From positions 1 to 36,900 of the forward strand of contig CAKZXL010000697.1 in NCBI GenBank assembly GCA_937883885.1: a DNA stretch of 36,900 nt, given 5' to 3'. The first letter of the stretch is position 1, and each line of letters opens with the position of its first letter. Below the pieces are notes generated by a model. It was not told where the DNA came from. It saw only the letters and a list, made by a program, of their open reading frames with translations, and did no database searches. The DNA is from an uncultured Aquincola sp. GTDB lineage: Bacteria; Pseudomonadota; Gammaproteobacteria; Burkholderiales; Burkholderiaceae. This document shows positions 28,084 to 36,900 of the stretch, piece after piece. The position numbers were made by a program, and so were the translations under genes.

Positions 28084-28859
28084 GGCGCGGGTGGCACCGC
28101 ATGGCGCGACAGGCCCGCGGCGGTCCAGCGCAGCAGGTCGCCGCGGGGGCGGGCGGCCTCGAAGTCCCAGTCGCTCAACACCTGCCGTTCACCAAAGGGC
28201 AGGGCGTGCGTGGCGGGCCGGTGGGTATGGCCGTGCACCATGTGCGGCGCGTCGGCGGCCTGCAGCCAGTGGGCGGCGGCGTGGTTGTCCACCTCGCTCC
28301 ATTGATCGGGGGTCAGGCCGCTTTGCGCGGCGCGGCTGGCGTCGCGCATCTGGCGCGCCTGCTGCCGGCGCACGGCCAGCGGCTGGGCCAAGAAGGCCTG
28401 CTGCCACGCCGGGCTGCGCACCTGGCGGCGAAAGGCCTGGTAGTCGGTGTCGTCCAGGCACAGCAGGTCGCCATGCGTGACCAGCAGGCGCTGGCCGAAG
28501 GCCGTGAGCACGGTCGGGTCGTGCAGGGCCTGCAGGCCGATGTCAGCCACCAGCGCGGGGCCCACCAAAAAATCCCGGTTGCCGGTCATGAAGCCGATGC
28601 GACGATGCTGCGCGGCCTGCCGCAGCACGCCCGCGCACCGCTGCTCGAAGCTGCCCGGCTCGGCCGCCGCATCGTCGCCCACCCACACCTCGAACACGTC
28701 TCCCAGCAGGAAGACGGCGTCGGCCTGCGTGTGTTGCAGGTAGTGGGCCCAGGCCGCGAAGGTGTGCGGCGTGTCGGGCCCCAGGTGCAGGTCGGAGATG
28801 AACTCGATGCGCTGCCAGCCAGGAGGCGCGAGCACCTCGGCGGGGGCGGGCAGCGTCAT
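28080..28859 (-). CDS. lpxH: UDP-2,3-diacylglucosamine diphosphatase
   Basis: Splits UDP-2,3-diacylglucosamine to lipid X and UMP, the fourth step of lipid A synthesis, at the inner-membrane surface. Calcineurin-type metallophosphoesterase motifs are in order: ISDLHLGPDTPHT, LLGDVFEVWVGDD, GNRDFLVG, LVTHGDLLCLDDTDYQAFR and VHGHTHRPATH. The 259-residue length is slightly above the ~240 of E. coli LpxH, with an N-terminal Ala/Pro-rich leader. It follows ppiB by eight bases and overlaps mtfA. Confidence 0.94.
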   Translation of the reverse strand: MTLPAPAEVLAPPGWQRIEFISDLHLGPDTPHTFAAWAHYLQHTQADAVFLLGDVFEVWVGDDAAAEPGSFEQRCAGVLRQAAQHRRIGFMTGNRDFLVGPALVADIGLQALHDPTVLTAFGQRLLVTHGDLLCLDDTDYQAFRRQVRSPAWQQAFLAQPLAVRRQQARQMRDASRAAQSGLTPDQWSEVDNHAAAHWLQAADAPHMVHGHTHRPATHALPFGERQVLSDWDFEAARPRGDLLRWTAAGLSRHAVPPAP

Positions 28860-28867
28860 CGCGGATT

Positions 28868-29368
28868 TCAGACTTCGGTGATCTTCTGGATCACCACGTC
28901 TTCCACCGGCACGTCGTCGTGCATGCCCTTGCGGCCGGTGCGCACCTTCTCGATCGTGTCGATCACGTCCTGGCCCGACACCACCTGGCCGAACACGGCG
29001 TAGCCCCAGCCCGAGCCCGACTCGGACTTGAAGTCGAGGAAGCCGTTGTTGGTGGTGTTGATGAAGAACTGCGCGGTGGCCGAGTGCGGGTCGGACGTGC
29101 GGGCCATGGCCAGCGTGTAGTGCGCGTTCTTCAGGCCGTTGTTGGCTTCGTTCTTGATGGGCGCGTCGGTGCCCTTTTGCTTCATGCCGGGTTCGAAGCC
29201 GCCGCCCTGGATCATGAAGCCCTTGATCACGCGGTGGAACACGGTGTTGTCGTAGTGGCCCTTGCGCACGTACGACAGGAAGTTCTCGACGGTGGCGGGT
29301 GCCTTGGCGTCGTCGAGTTCGGCGCGGATCACGCCGGCGCTGGTGGTGATTTCTACGGTCTTGGTCAT
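28868..29368 (-). CDS. ppiB: Cytoplasmic cyclophilin-type peptidyl-prolyl isomerase
   Basis: A 166-residue cyclophilin without signal peptide, catalysing prolyl cis-trans isomerisation in the cytoplasm. Family elements: [22 protein letters not shown] (catalytic Arg, substrate-binding Phe/Met/Gln), [19 protein letters not shown] and [20 protein letters not shown]. It lies one base after the periplasmic paralogue and just before lpxH, an order common in Burkholderiales. Confidence 0.95.
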   Translation of the reverse strand: MTKTVEITTSAGVIRAELDDAKAPATVENFLSYVRKGHYDNTVFHRVIKGFMIQGGGFEPGMKQKGTDAPIKNEANNGLKNAHYTLAMARTSDPHSATAQFFINTTNNGFLDFKSESGSGWGYAVFGQVVSGQDVIDTIEKVRTGRKGMHDDVPVEDVVIQKITEV

Positions 29369-29369
29369 G

Positions 29370-29933
29370 TCATTTCTCCAGAGTGGCTTGCTTGATCACC
29401 ACGGGTTGCAGCGGTACGTTTTGGTGCGGGCCCTTGTTGCCGGTGGGCACCGACTTGATCTTGTCGACCACGTCCATGCCCGACACCACCTTGCCGAACA
29501 CCGCGTAGCCGTTGCCGTCACGCGAGTTGGCCTGGTCGAGGAAGCTGTTGTCCTTCAGGTTGATGAAGAACTGGGCGGTGGCCGAGTTGGGGTCCATCGT
29601 GCGGGCCATGGCCACGGTGCCGCGGGCGTTGACCAGGCCGTTGCGGCTTTCCAGCGGGATGGGCGCGCGGGTGGGCCGCTCGTTCATCGAGGCGTCCATG
29701 CCGCCGCCCTGGATCATGAAGCCGTCGATCACGCGGTGGAACACGGTGCCGTTGTAGTGGCCGGCCTTGACGTACTCGACGAAGTTGGCCACGGTCTTGG
29801 GGGCCTTGTCGGCATCGAGCTCCAGCACGATGGCGCCCATCGACGTGTCCAGCCGCACCTTTTGTGCAAAGGCGGGTGCGGCGGCCATCATCGCGAGCGA
29901 GAACGCCAGGGCCAAGCCTTGTTTCATCTTCAT
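29370..29933 (-). CDS. ppiA: Periplasmic cyclophilin-type peptidyl-prolyl isomerase
   Basis: A 187-residue cyclophilin with a Sec signal peptide ([16 protein letters not shown] to AFA, cleavage before QKVRLDT), so it acts in the periplasm. Catalytic segment [20 protein letters not shown], then [20 protein letters not shown] and [20 protein letters not shown]. It is clearly a paralogue of the following ppiB; the two form a tandem pair, one per compartment. First gene of the minus-strand operon, divergent from cysS. Confidence 0.94.
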   Translation of the reverse strand: MKMKQGLALAFSLAMMAAAPAFAQKVRLDTSMGAIVLELDADKAPKTVANFVEYVKAGHYNGTVFHRVIDGFMIQGGGMDASMNERPTRAPIPLESRNGLVNARGTVAMARTMDPNSATAQFFINLKDNSFLDQANSRDGNGYAVFGKVVSGMDVVDKIKSVPTGNKGPHQNVPLQPVVIKQATLEK

Positions 29934-29987
29934 GTGGTGGGATTTGCGAGGGGGTAAAGCGCGGAGGGGGCGCGAACGGGGCGCCGC

Positions 29988-30008
29988 TATACTGACCGGC
30001 TGATTCTA
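29988..30008. promoter_or_regulatory. Divergent ppiA/cysS promoter region
   Basis: TATACT (29988-29993, plus strand) is a candidate -10 for cysS, giving a leader of about 54 bases. TAGAAT on the minus strand (30003-30008) is a candidate -10 for ppiA, with a leader of about 60 bases. The two cores are only nine bases apart, so the polymerases would compete. No clear -35 boxes are seen. Confidence 0.45.
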
Positions 30009-30011
30009 ACG

Positions 30012-30048
30012 AGCGGCCTCCCACGATGAGGCCGCTGTCTTTGCGGCC
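30012..30048 (+). promoter_or_regulatory. cysS leader with mutually exclusive hairpins
   Basis: AGCGGCCTC (30012-30020) pairs with GAGGCCGCT (30028-30036). The right arm also contains GGCCGC (30030-30035), which can instead pair with GCGGCC (30043-30048) next to the start codon. The two folds exclude each other. The cysS ATG follows within seven bases and lacks a good Shine-Dalgarno. Pairings are seen directly; a regulatory role is inference. Confidence 0.45.
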
Positions 30049-30054
30049 TTCGCG

Positions 30055-31440
<1,386 letters not shown>

Positions 31441-31442
31441 TC

Positions 31443-32111
31443 GTGCCGCGTGCTGCCGTAACGCCTGTGGCGACCACCATCGTCACGCCCACGTATTGGG
31501 ACGACGCCTGCCGCCACCTGAGCAAGCGCGACCGCGTGATGCGCAAGCTCATCCCCAAGTTCGGCGAAGGCCGGCTGCAAAGCCGCGGCGATGCCTTCAC
31601 CACGCTGGCGCGCTCCATCGTCGGCCAGCAGATCTCGGTCAAGGCCGCGCAAAGCGTGTGGCACAAGTTCGTGGCGCTGATGAGCGAGCCCGGCACCCAC
31701 CTGGCGCCCGCCGCGGTGATGGCGCTGGAAGTGGACACCATGCGGGGCGCCGGCCTCTCGGCCCGCAAGGTGGAGTACCTGCGCGACCTGGCGCAGCATT
31801 TCGACAGTGGTGCCGTGCACGTGCAGCAGTGGCACGACATGGACGATGAGGCCATCATCGAGGAACTGGTCGCCATCCGCGGCATCGGCCGCTGGACGGC
31901 CGAGATGTTCCTGATCTTCCACCTGATGCGGCCGAACGTGCTGCCGCTGGACGACGTCGGGCTGATCAAAGGCATCAGCCTGAACTACTTCAGCGGCGAG
32001 CCGGTATCGCGGGCCGAGGCGCGCGAAGTCGGCGATGCCTGGGCACCTTACCGATCGGTCGCCACCTGGTACCTTTGGCGCAGCCTTGATCCGCTGCCCG
32101 TCGAGTACTGA
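31443..32111 (+). CDS. alkA: DNA-3-methyladenine glycosylase II (AlkA-like, HhH-GPD)
   Basis: Removes alkylated bases from DNA. A 222-residue HhH-GPD protein: [18 protein letters not shown], the helix-hairpin-helix [17 protein letters not shown] (about 143-159) and the catalytic aspartate in LPLDDVGL (D171), followed by the [14 protein letters not shown] end typical of AlkA proteins. It lacks the N-terminal domain of E. coli AlkA (282 residues), as do many short bacterial homologues. I took the GTG two bases after the cysS stop; an internal ATG (MRKLIPKF) would give a shorter form. Co-transcribed with cysS and accA. Confidence 0.86.
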   Translation: MPRAAVTPVATTIVTPTYWDDACRHLSKRDRVMRKLIPKFGEGRLQSRGDAFTTLARSIVGQQISVKAAQSVWHKFVALMSEPGTHLAPAAVMALEVDTMRGAGLSARKVEYLRDLAQHFDSGAVHVQQWHDMDDEAIIEELVAIRGIGRWTAEMFLIFHLMRPNVLPLDDVGLIKGISLNYFSGEPVSRAEAREVGDAWAPYRSVATWYLWRSLDPLPVEY

Positions 32112-32130
32112 CAAGAAGAGGACTCCCCGC

Positions 32131-33102
32131 ATGAGCAAGAAGCACTTTCTGGACTTTGAAGCCCCGATCGCCGAGCTGGAAGCCAAGATCGAGGAACTGA
32201 GGTTCGTGCAGAGCGAATCGGCGGTCGACATCTCGGAAGAGATCGAGCGGCTCGACAAGAAGAGCCACCAGCTCACCAAGGACATCTACACCCAGCTCAC
32301 GCCCTGGCAGGTGACGCAGATCGCGCGCCACCCGCAGCGGCCCTACACGCTGGACTACGTCAACGACATCTTCACCGACTTCCAGGAGCTGCACGGCGAC
32401 CGCGCGTTCGCCGACGACCAGTCCATCGTCGGTGGGCTGGCCCGCTTCAACGGCATGGCCTGCATGGTGCTGGGCCACCAGAAGGGCCGCGACACCAAAG
32501 AGCGTGCGGCACGCAACTTCGGCATGGCCCGGCCCGAGGGCTACCGCAAGGCGCTGCGCCTGATGAAGCTGGCCGAGAAGTTCGGCCTGCCGGTGTTCAC
32601 CTTCGTCGACACGCCGGGTGCCTACCCCGGCATCGGCGCCGAAGAACGCGGCCAGAGCGAGGCCATCGGCCGCAACATCTTCGAGATGGCGCAGCTGGAA
32701 GTGCCCATCATCGCCACCATCATCGGCGAAGGCGGCTCGGGCGGCGCGCTGGCCATCAGCGTGGGCGACCAGACGTTGATGCTGCAGTTCTCGGTGTACT
32801 CCGTCATCTCGCCGGAAGGCTGCGCCTCCATCCTCTGGAAGACGGCCGAGCGTGCTTCCGACGCGGCCGAGGCGCTGGGCATCACCGCCCATCGGCTGAA
32901 GGCGCTGGGCCTGGTCGACAAGATCATCAGCGAGCCGGTGGGGGGGGCGCACCGCGACCCCAAGGCCATGGCCGCGTCGCTCAAGCGTGGCCTCAACGAC
33001 GCGCTGCGCCAGGTCATCGACCTGAAGCCCAAGGAGCTGCTGCAGCGCCGCTATGAGCGACTGCAGGCCTACGGCCGCTTCAGCGACACCAAGGAACGCT
33101 GA
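32131..33102 (+). CDS. accA: Acetyl-CoA carboxylase carboxyltransferase subunit alpha
   Basis: With AccD it transfers the carboxyl group from biotin to acetyl-CoA, forming malonyl-CoA for fatty-acid synthesis. The 323-residue length is standard. N-terminal [20 protein letters not shown], then [48 protein letters not shown] and the oxyanion-type [14 protein letters not shown] clear AAGAGGA ribosome binding site decides the start at 32131. It lies in a run with alkA and tilS. Confidence 0.97.
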   Translation: MSKKHFLDFEAPIAELEAKIEELRFVQSESAVDISEEIERLDKKSHQLTKDIYTQLTPWQVTQIARHPQRPYTLDYVNDIFTDFQELHGDRAFADDQSIVGGLARFNGMACMVLGHQKGRDTKERAARNFGMARPEGYRKALRLMKLAEKFGLPVFTFVDTPGAYPGIGAEERGQSEAIGRNIFEMAQLEVPIIATIIGEGGSGGALAISVGDQTLMLQFSVYSVISPEGCASILWKTAERASDAAEALGITAHRLKALGLVDKIISEPVGGAHRDPKAMAASLKRGLNDALRQVIDLKPKELLQRRYERLQAYGRFSDTKER

Positions 33103-33119
33103 GCCTTCCGGGCGGCCGC

Positions 33120-34466
33120 GTGAGGGCGCATCGCGTGGCGGTGGCCGTCAGCGGCGGCCGCGATTCCGTCGCCCTGCTGCATGCCACGGTGCAGGCGGCC
33201 CGGCCGCTGGGCGTGGCCGTGCAGGCGCTGCATGTGCACCATGGCCTGATGCCCCAGGCCGATGCCTGGCAGGCGCAGGTGGCGGCCCTGTGCGCGCAGC
33301 TTGAAGTGCCCTTGTGGGCCGAGCGGCTGAGCACGCAACCGGCGCCCGGCGACAGCATCGAAGCCTGGGCCCGGCGTGAGCGTTATGCCGCGCTGGCTCG
33401 CCTGGCCCGCCAGGCCGGTGCCGATTTGGTGCTGCTGGCCCACCACCGTCGCGACCAGGCCGAGACCTTTTTGCTGCAGGCGCTGCGCGGCGCCGGCAGC
33501 GCCGGGCTGGCCGCCATGCCGGCCTCGATCGAACGCCACGGCCTGACCTGGGCCCGCCCCTGGCTGGACCGCCCGCGCGAAGCCATCGAGGCTTATGTGG
33601 CGCTGCACGGGCTGCCGGTCGTGGAAGACGCCAGCAACCAGGACCCCCGCTTTGCGCGCAACCGGCTGCGGCTGCAGGTGCTGACGGGCTTGAACCGGGC
33701 TTTTGCCGGTGCCGAGGCGGCACTGGCCGCGGCCGCGCGGCGCAGTGCCGAGGCCGATGCCGCACTGGCCGAATGGGCCGACGAGGCCCTGCGGGCCTGC
33801 AGCGAAGGCGAGGCCCTGCGCCGCGAAGCGTGGCTGGGCCTGTCGCCCGCCAGGCGGCTGATGGTGCTGCGCCACTGGCTGGCGCTGCGGCTGGGGCAGG
33901 GTGCGCCGCAGCGGCTGGTGGACCGCCTGCTGGCCGAGTGGCCGCCAGCGGTGGCCGCCAGCTGGCCGGCGCCGGGTGGGCAGGTGCTGCGCCATTACCG
34001 GGGCTGTCTGCGCGTGGACCCTGCGCCCTCGCGGCCGGATGTGGGCGGCCCTGCGGCTGACGGCCTGGCCGCGCCCCTGCGCTGGCCGCTGCGCATCATT
34101 GGCGCTGCGCGCGTGGCCGTACCGCCCTTCGGCGGCGAGCTGGTCATCGAGCCGGCGAACGAGGGTCTGCCGCTGGCATGGCTGGCCGACTGCGAGCTGC
34201 GCCCCCGCAGCGGCGGTGAGCAGTTTCAACTGGCTACGGACCGCCCGGCGCGCAGCCTGAAGAAGGTGTTCCAGCAGCAGGCGGTGCCTGCCTGGGCGCG
34301 CAGCGGGCCGCTGCTGTGGCGGCATGAACAGCTGCTGTGGGTGCCCGGCCTGGGTGCCGATGCGCGGGCCGTGCAGGCGGCTGGCCGCGGGCCCTGCGTG
34401 GCCCTTCGCTGGGTGCCCTTTGCCGCAGATTGTTCAATCGACGAAGCATCCGCCGGCGGTCGCTAG
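33120..34466 (+). CDS. tilS: tRNA(Ile)-lysidine synthetase
   Basis: Modifies C34 of the CAU-anticodon tRNA-Ile to lysidine with ATP and lysine, so that it reads AUA. The PP-loop motif is SGGRDS (residues 11-16). The N-terminal catalytic domain continues through VHHGLMPQADAW, LLAHHRRDQAETFLLQALRG and DASNQDPRFARNRLRLQVL. Substrate-binding and C-terminal TilS domains follow, ending RSLKKVFQQQAVPAWAR. The 448-residue length fits. The GTG start gives MRAHRVAVAVSGG, 17 bases after accA, with no strong ribosome binding site. Confidence 0.94.
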   Translation: MRAHRVAVAVSGGRDSVALLHATVQAARPLGVAVQALHVHHGLMPQADAWQAQVAALCAQLEVPLWAERLSTQPAPGDSIEAWARRERYAALARLARQAGADLVLLAHHRRDQAETFLLQALRGAGSAGLAAMPASIERHGLTWARPWLDRPREAIEAYVALHGLPVVEDASNQDPRFARNRLRLQVLTGLNRAFAGAEAALAAAARRSAEADAALAEWADEALRACSEGEALRREAWLGLSPARRLMVLRHWLALRLGQGAPQRLVDRLLAEWPPAVAASWPAPGGQVLRHYRGCLRVDPAPSRPDVGGPAADGLAAPLRWPLRIIGAARVAVPPFGGELVIEPANEGLPLAWLADCELRPRSGGEQFQLATDRPARSLKKVFQQQAVPAWARSGPLLWRHEQLLWVPGLGADARAVQAAGRGPCVALRWVPFAADCSIDEASAGGR

Positions 34467-34505
34467 AATCGCAGGCTTTCCCGGACTCGCCCGGGCCGAT
34501 TTTTT
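34464..34505 (+). promoter_or_regulatory. Probable lysC promoter and leader hairpin
   Basis: TAGAAT (34464-34469, in CTAGAATC) starts inside the tilS stop codon and would give lysC a leader of about 70 bases. In that leader CCCGG (34480-34484) pairs with CCGGG (34491-34495), and a T-run follows at 34500-34505. This is a weak terminator-like shape and could attenuate or end read-through from tilS. Confidence 0.42.
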
Positions 34506-34546
34506 CAAGCAGAACGTGCGGGCCGTGGCGCTCGCCGTCCCACGTC

Positions 34547-35821
34547 ATGGCACTGATCGTTCACAAGTATGGCGGTACGTCGATGGGCTCCACCGAGCGC
34601 ATCCGCAACGTCGCCAAGCGCGTCGCCAAGTGGGCCCGCGCCGGGCACCAGATGGTGGTCGTTCCTTCGGCAATGAGCGGCGAGACCAATCGCCTGCTGG
34701 GCCTGGCCAAAGAGCTGCAGCCCGAGCGCATCACGTCCAGCGTGATGCGTGAGCTGGACATGATCGCCTCCACCGGTGAACAGGTCTCGGTGGGTCTGCT
34801 GTCCATCGCGCTGCAGGCCGAGGGCCTGGAGTGCGTCAGCTACGCCGGCTGGCAAGTGCCCATCAAGACCGACTCGGCCTTCACCAAGGCCCGCATCCAG
34901 GCCATCGACGACGCCCGCGTGCGCGCCGACCTGGCCGCAGGCAAGGTGGTGGTGATCACCGGCTTCCAGGGCGTGGACCCGGAAGGCAACATCACCACGC
35001 TGGGCCGGGGCGGCAGCGACACCTCGGCCGTGGCCGTGGCAGCGGCGATGAAGGCCGCCGAATGCCTGATCTACACCGACGTGGACGGTGTCTACACCAC
35101 CGACCCGCGCATCGTGCCCGAGGCGCGCCGGCTGCACACCATCAGCTTCGAAGAGATGCTGGAGATGGCCAGCCTGGGCAGCAAGGTGCTGCAGATCCGC
35201 TCGGTGGAATTCGCCGGCAAGTACAAGGTGCCGCTGCGCGTGCTGTCCAGCTTCACGCCCTGGGACATCGACATCGACGAGGAAGCCAAGTCGGGCACCC
35301 TGATCACCTTCGAGGAAGACGAAAACATGGAACAAGCCGTTGTCTCGGGCATCGCTTTCAACCGCGACGAAGCCAAGATCACCGTGATGGGCGTGCCCGA
35401 CAAGCCGGGCCTGGCCTACCAGATCCTGGGTGCCGTGGCCGATGCCAACATCGACGTGGACGTGATCATCCAGAACGTGTCGCACGACGGCAAGACGGAC
35501 TTCTCGTTCACCGTGCAGGGCGTGGACTACAGCCGTGCACTCGACCTGCTGAAGTCCAAGGTGGTGCCGGCCACCGGCGCCGCCGAGGTGGTGGGCGACC
35601 CGAAGATCTGCAAGGTCAGCATCGTGGGCATCGGCATGAAGAGCCACGTGGGCATCGCGGCCAAGATGTTCCGCACGCTGAGCGAAGAAGGCATCAACAT
35701 CCAGATGATCAGCACCAGCGAGATCAAGACCTCGGTCGTGATCGACGAGAAGTACATGGAGCTGGCGGTGCGTGCACTGCACAAAGCTTTTGATCTCGAG
35801 CAGGAAACGGCCAATTCTTGA
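34547..35821 (+). CDS. lysC: Aspartate kinase
   Basis: Phosphorylates aspartate, the first step toward lysine, threonine, methionine and diaminopimelate. The 424-residue protein begins MALIVHKYGGTSMGS (kinase signature) and contains VVPSAMSGETNRLLGLAKE, GFQGVDPEGNITTLGRGGSDTSA and YTDVDGVYTTDPRI. From about residue 265 come two ACT domains (VVSGIAFNRDEAKITVMG, CKVSIVGIGMKSHVGIAAKMF), which suggest feedback inhibition by lysine and/or threonine. The start at 34547 is the one matching the family; the frame is open further upstream inside tilS. Its stop lies only two bases before the -10 of tRNA-Ser. Confidence 0.97.
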   Translation: MALIVHKYGGTSMGSTERIRNVAKRVAKWARAGHQMVVVPSAMSGETNRLLGLAKELQPERITSSVMRELDMIASTGEQVSVGLLSIALQAEGLECVSYAGWQVPIKTDSAFTKARIQAIDDARVRADLAAGKVVVITGFQGVDPEGNITTLGRGGSDTSAVAVAAAMKAAECLIYTDVDGVYTTDPRIVPEARRLHTISFEEMLEMASLGSKVLQIRSVEFAGKYKVPLRVLSSFTPWDIDIDEEAKSGTLITFEEDENMEQAVVSGIAFNRDEAKITVMGVPDKPGLAYQILGAVADANIDVDVIIQNVSHDGKTDFSFTVQGVDYSRALDLLKSKVVPATGAAEVVGDPKICKVSIVGIGMKSHVGIAAKMFRTLSEEGINIQMISTSEIKTSVVIDEKYMELAVRALHKAFDLEQETANS

Positions 35822-35823
35822 GC

Positions 35824-35829
35824 TAGAAT
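35824..35829 (+). promoter_or_regulatory. Probable -10 box of the tRNA-Ser gene
   Basis: TAGAAT in the context CTAGAATCC, 18 bases before the mature tRNA start. No -35 match is visible, as it would lie inside lysC. Confidence 0.5.
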
Positions 35830-35847
35830 CCCGCTTCTTCGATTGAT

Positions 35848-35940
35848 GGAGTCGTGACCGAGTGGCCGAAGGTGCTCCCCTGCTAAGGGAGTATGTGGGC
35901 AAAACCTGCATCGAGGGTTCGAATCCCTCCGACTCCGCCA
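35848..35940 (+). tRNA. tRNA-Ser (anticodon GCU)
   Basis: A 93-base class II tRNA with CCA encoded. The acceptor GGAGTCG pairs with CGACTCC before G-CCA. The anticodon arm is CTCCC-CTGCTAA-GGGAG, with GCT at 35882-35884, reading AGC and AGU codons. A long variable arm (TATGTGGGCAAAACCTGCATC region) and the T-arm GAGGGTTCGAATCCCTC confirm a serine tRNA. Confidence 0.97.
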
Positions 35941-35980
35941 AACAGGCCCCGTCCAACGCAAGTTGAGCCAGCCGCAAACA

Positions 35981-36005
35981 AAGCCCCGCCAGACGGGGCT
36001 TTTTT
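35981..36005 (+). terminator. Rho-independent terminator after tRNA-Ser
   Basis: AAGCCCCG (35981-35988) pairs with CGGGGCTT (35994-36001), followed by a T-run. It would end the tRNA-Ser transcript and possibly read-through from lysC. Confidence 0.92.
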
Positions 36006-36064
36006 GTGCGCGTTCGGTTTTCAGGGTGCGGCGGGGCTGCTGCCCCGCAAGCGGTCTGATCGCC

Positions 36065-36865
36065 TCAGCCCGCGTCCAGCCAGGGGCTGCCTTGCAGCGC
36101 ATCGGCCACGACGATCTCGGTGGCGCTGCAGCCCAGCACCCCGCTCAAGGCGGCGGCCGCCAGCTCGGGCGTGTTGTTCTGCTGGCTCAAATGAGCCGCC
36201 ACCACATGGCGCAGGCCAGCGTGGCGGCAGCGGTCCAGGATGGTGGCCGATTGGGTGTTGGCCAGGTGGCCACGCACGCCGCCCACCCGGCGCTTCAGGA
36301 AGAACGGGTAGGGCCCGTCGGCCAGCATCTGCGCATCGTGGTTGCACTCCAGCAGCAGCGCATGGCAGTCGCTCAAATGCGCCACCACGGCGTCGGTGGG
36401 CTCGCCCAGGTCGGTGAGCACGCCCAGCCGTGCCACGCCGTCGGTGCAGCGCAATTGCAGGGGTTCGGCCGCATCGTGCGGCACGCCGAAGGGTGTGACC
36501 TGCAGACCGCCCAGTTCGATGGGCACGCCGTTCAGCGCGATGTGGCGCACCAGCTCCGCGCCCACCGCCCGCAGGGGCGCCGGCTTGCGGTCCATGGCCT
36601 GCCAGGTGCCCAGGCTGGCCCACACGGGCACGCCATGCCGGCGGCCCAGCTGCAGCGCGCAGCCCACGTGGTCGCTGTGTTCGTGGGTGATGAAAACGCC
36701 GTCGAGCATCGACGGCGTGAGGCCGGCGGGTGCCAGGCGGCGCGTGAGTTCGCGCAGGGAAAAGCCGCAATCGACCAGCAGCCGCGTGGTGCGGCCGTTG
36801 CGGGTGGATTCGATCAGCGTGCCGTTGCCGGTGCTGCCGCTGCCCAGGCTGCGGAATCTCAGCAT
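36065..36865 (-). CDS. MBL-fold metallohydrolase, WalJ/YycJ-like
   Basis: A 266-residue cytoplasmic metallo-beta-lactamase-fold protein. The metal motif is THEHSDH (H61, H63, D65, H66). It opens with LRFRSLGSGSTGNGTLIES and contains LLVDCGFSLRELTRRL, LTDLGEPTDAVVAHL, LLLECNHD and the late histidine of AAHLSQQNNTPELA, all typical of the YycJ/WalJ group, a 5'-exonuclease-like family involved in DNA repair or cell-wall signalling in Firmicutes. Its role in proteobacteria is not established to my knowledge. No walRK genes are nearby. The 35 bases upstream to the window edge show no clear ribosome binding site. Confidence 0.82.
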   Translation of the reverse strand: MLRFRSLGSGSTGNGTLIESTRNGRTTRLLVDCGFSLRELTRRLAPAGLTPSMLDGVFITHEHSDHVGCALQLGRRHGVPVWASLGTWQAMDRKPAPLRAVGAELVRHIALNGVPIELGGLQVTPFGVPHDAAEPLQLRCTDGVARLGVLTDLGEPTDAVVAHLSDCHALLLECNHDAQMLADGPYPFFLKRRVGGVRGHLANTQSATILDRCRHAGLRHVVAAHLSQQNNTPELAAAALSGVLGCSATEIVVADALQGSPWLDAG

Positions 36866-36900
36866 GCGTGCGGCTGGTTCAACGGGTACGCGGCCGGCAC

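Noticed and set aside
35848..36064. tRNA-Ser as an integration site of a genomic island
   Set aside because: No integrase gene and no repeat of the tRNA 3' end follow; a terminator and a normal chromosomal gene come next.

Overview
This is a GC-rich chromosomal segment from a betaproteobacterium, most likely order Burkholderiales (the Comamonadaceae/Leptothrix/Rubrivivax neighbourhood). The assignment rests on gene order (ppiA-ppiB-lpxH divergent from cysS-alkA-accA-tilS-lysC-tRNA-Ser; clpS-clpA; coaBC-dut), a PEP-CTERM protein, TAGAATC-type -10 boxes and a GC-rich palindromic repeat that I recall from genomes of this group. No species can be named. There is no prophage, IS element, CRISPR array or rRNA.

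Layout. 1-6100 (minus) is a tight catabolic operon: GABA aminotransferase, a four-gene polyamine-type ABC importer and a ureohydrolase resembling 4-guanidinobutyrase, cut by the window edge. A MocR/GabR-type regulator (6239-7660) is divergent, with a perfect 12-bp palindrome over its start codon. 7679-10402 is alaS, which carries an in-frame copy of the palindromic repeat; two more copies lie in tandem just downstream (10407-10557). A vapBC toxin-antitoxin pair follows, then coaBC-dut, a SlyD-like isomerase, the ribosomal oxygenase roxA, a small Ala/Pro-rich lipoprotein, a DUF192 protein and icd.

17254-20148 (minus) holds a Tat-exported PhoX phosphatase followed by a PEP-CTERM surface protein. 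A nitroreductase (minus) comes next. Then comes the most unusual protein of the window, a PTS EIIC-type membrane domain fused to an apparently intact EAL c-di-GMP phosphodiesterase, with an OmpW-type porin directly downstream. A cold-shock protein and clpS-clpA follow. A minus-strand operon ppiA-ppiB-lpxH-mtfA is divergent from the plus-strand housekeeping run cysS-alkA-accA-tilS-lysC-tRNA-Ser(GCU). The window ends with a WalJ/YycJ-type metallo-beta-lactamase-fold hydrolase (minus).

How they work together. The first operon can be read as guanidinobutyrate/putrescine uptake, conversion to GABA and transamination, under a GABA-sensing repressor/activator; this is inference. The rest is mostly translation, proteolysis, lipid and cofactor housekeeping. 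The points of interest are the repeat family inside and next to alaS, the EIIC-EAL fusion, the structured cysS leader, and several genes whose only promoter-like hexamer lies so close to the ATG that the mRNA would be leaderless.
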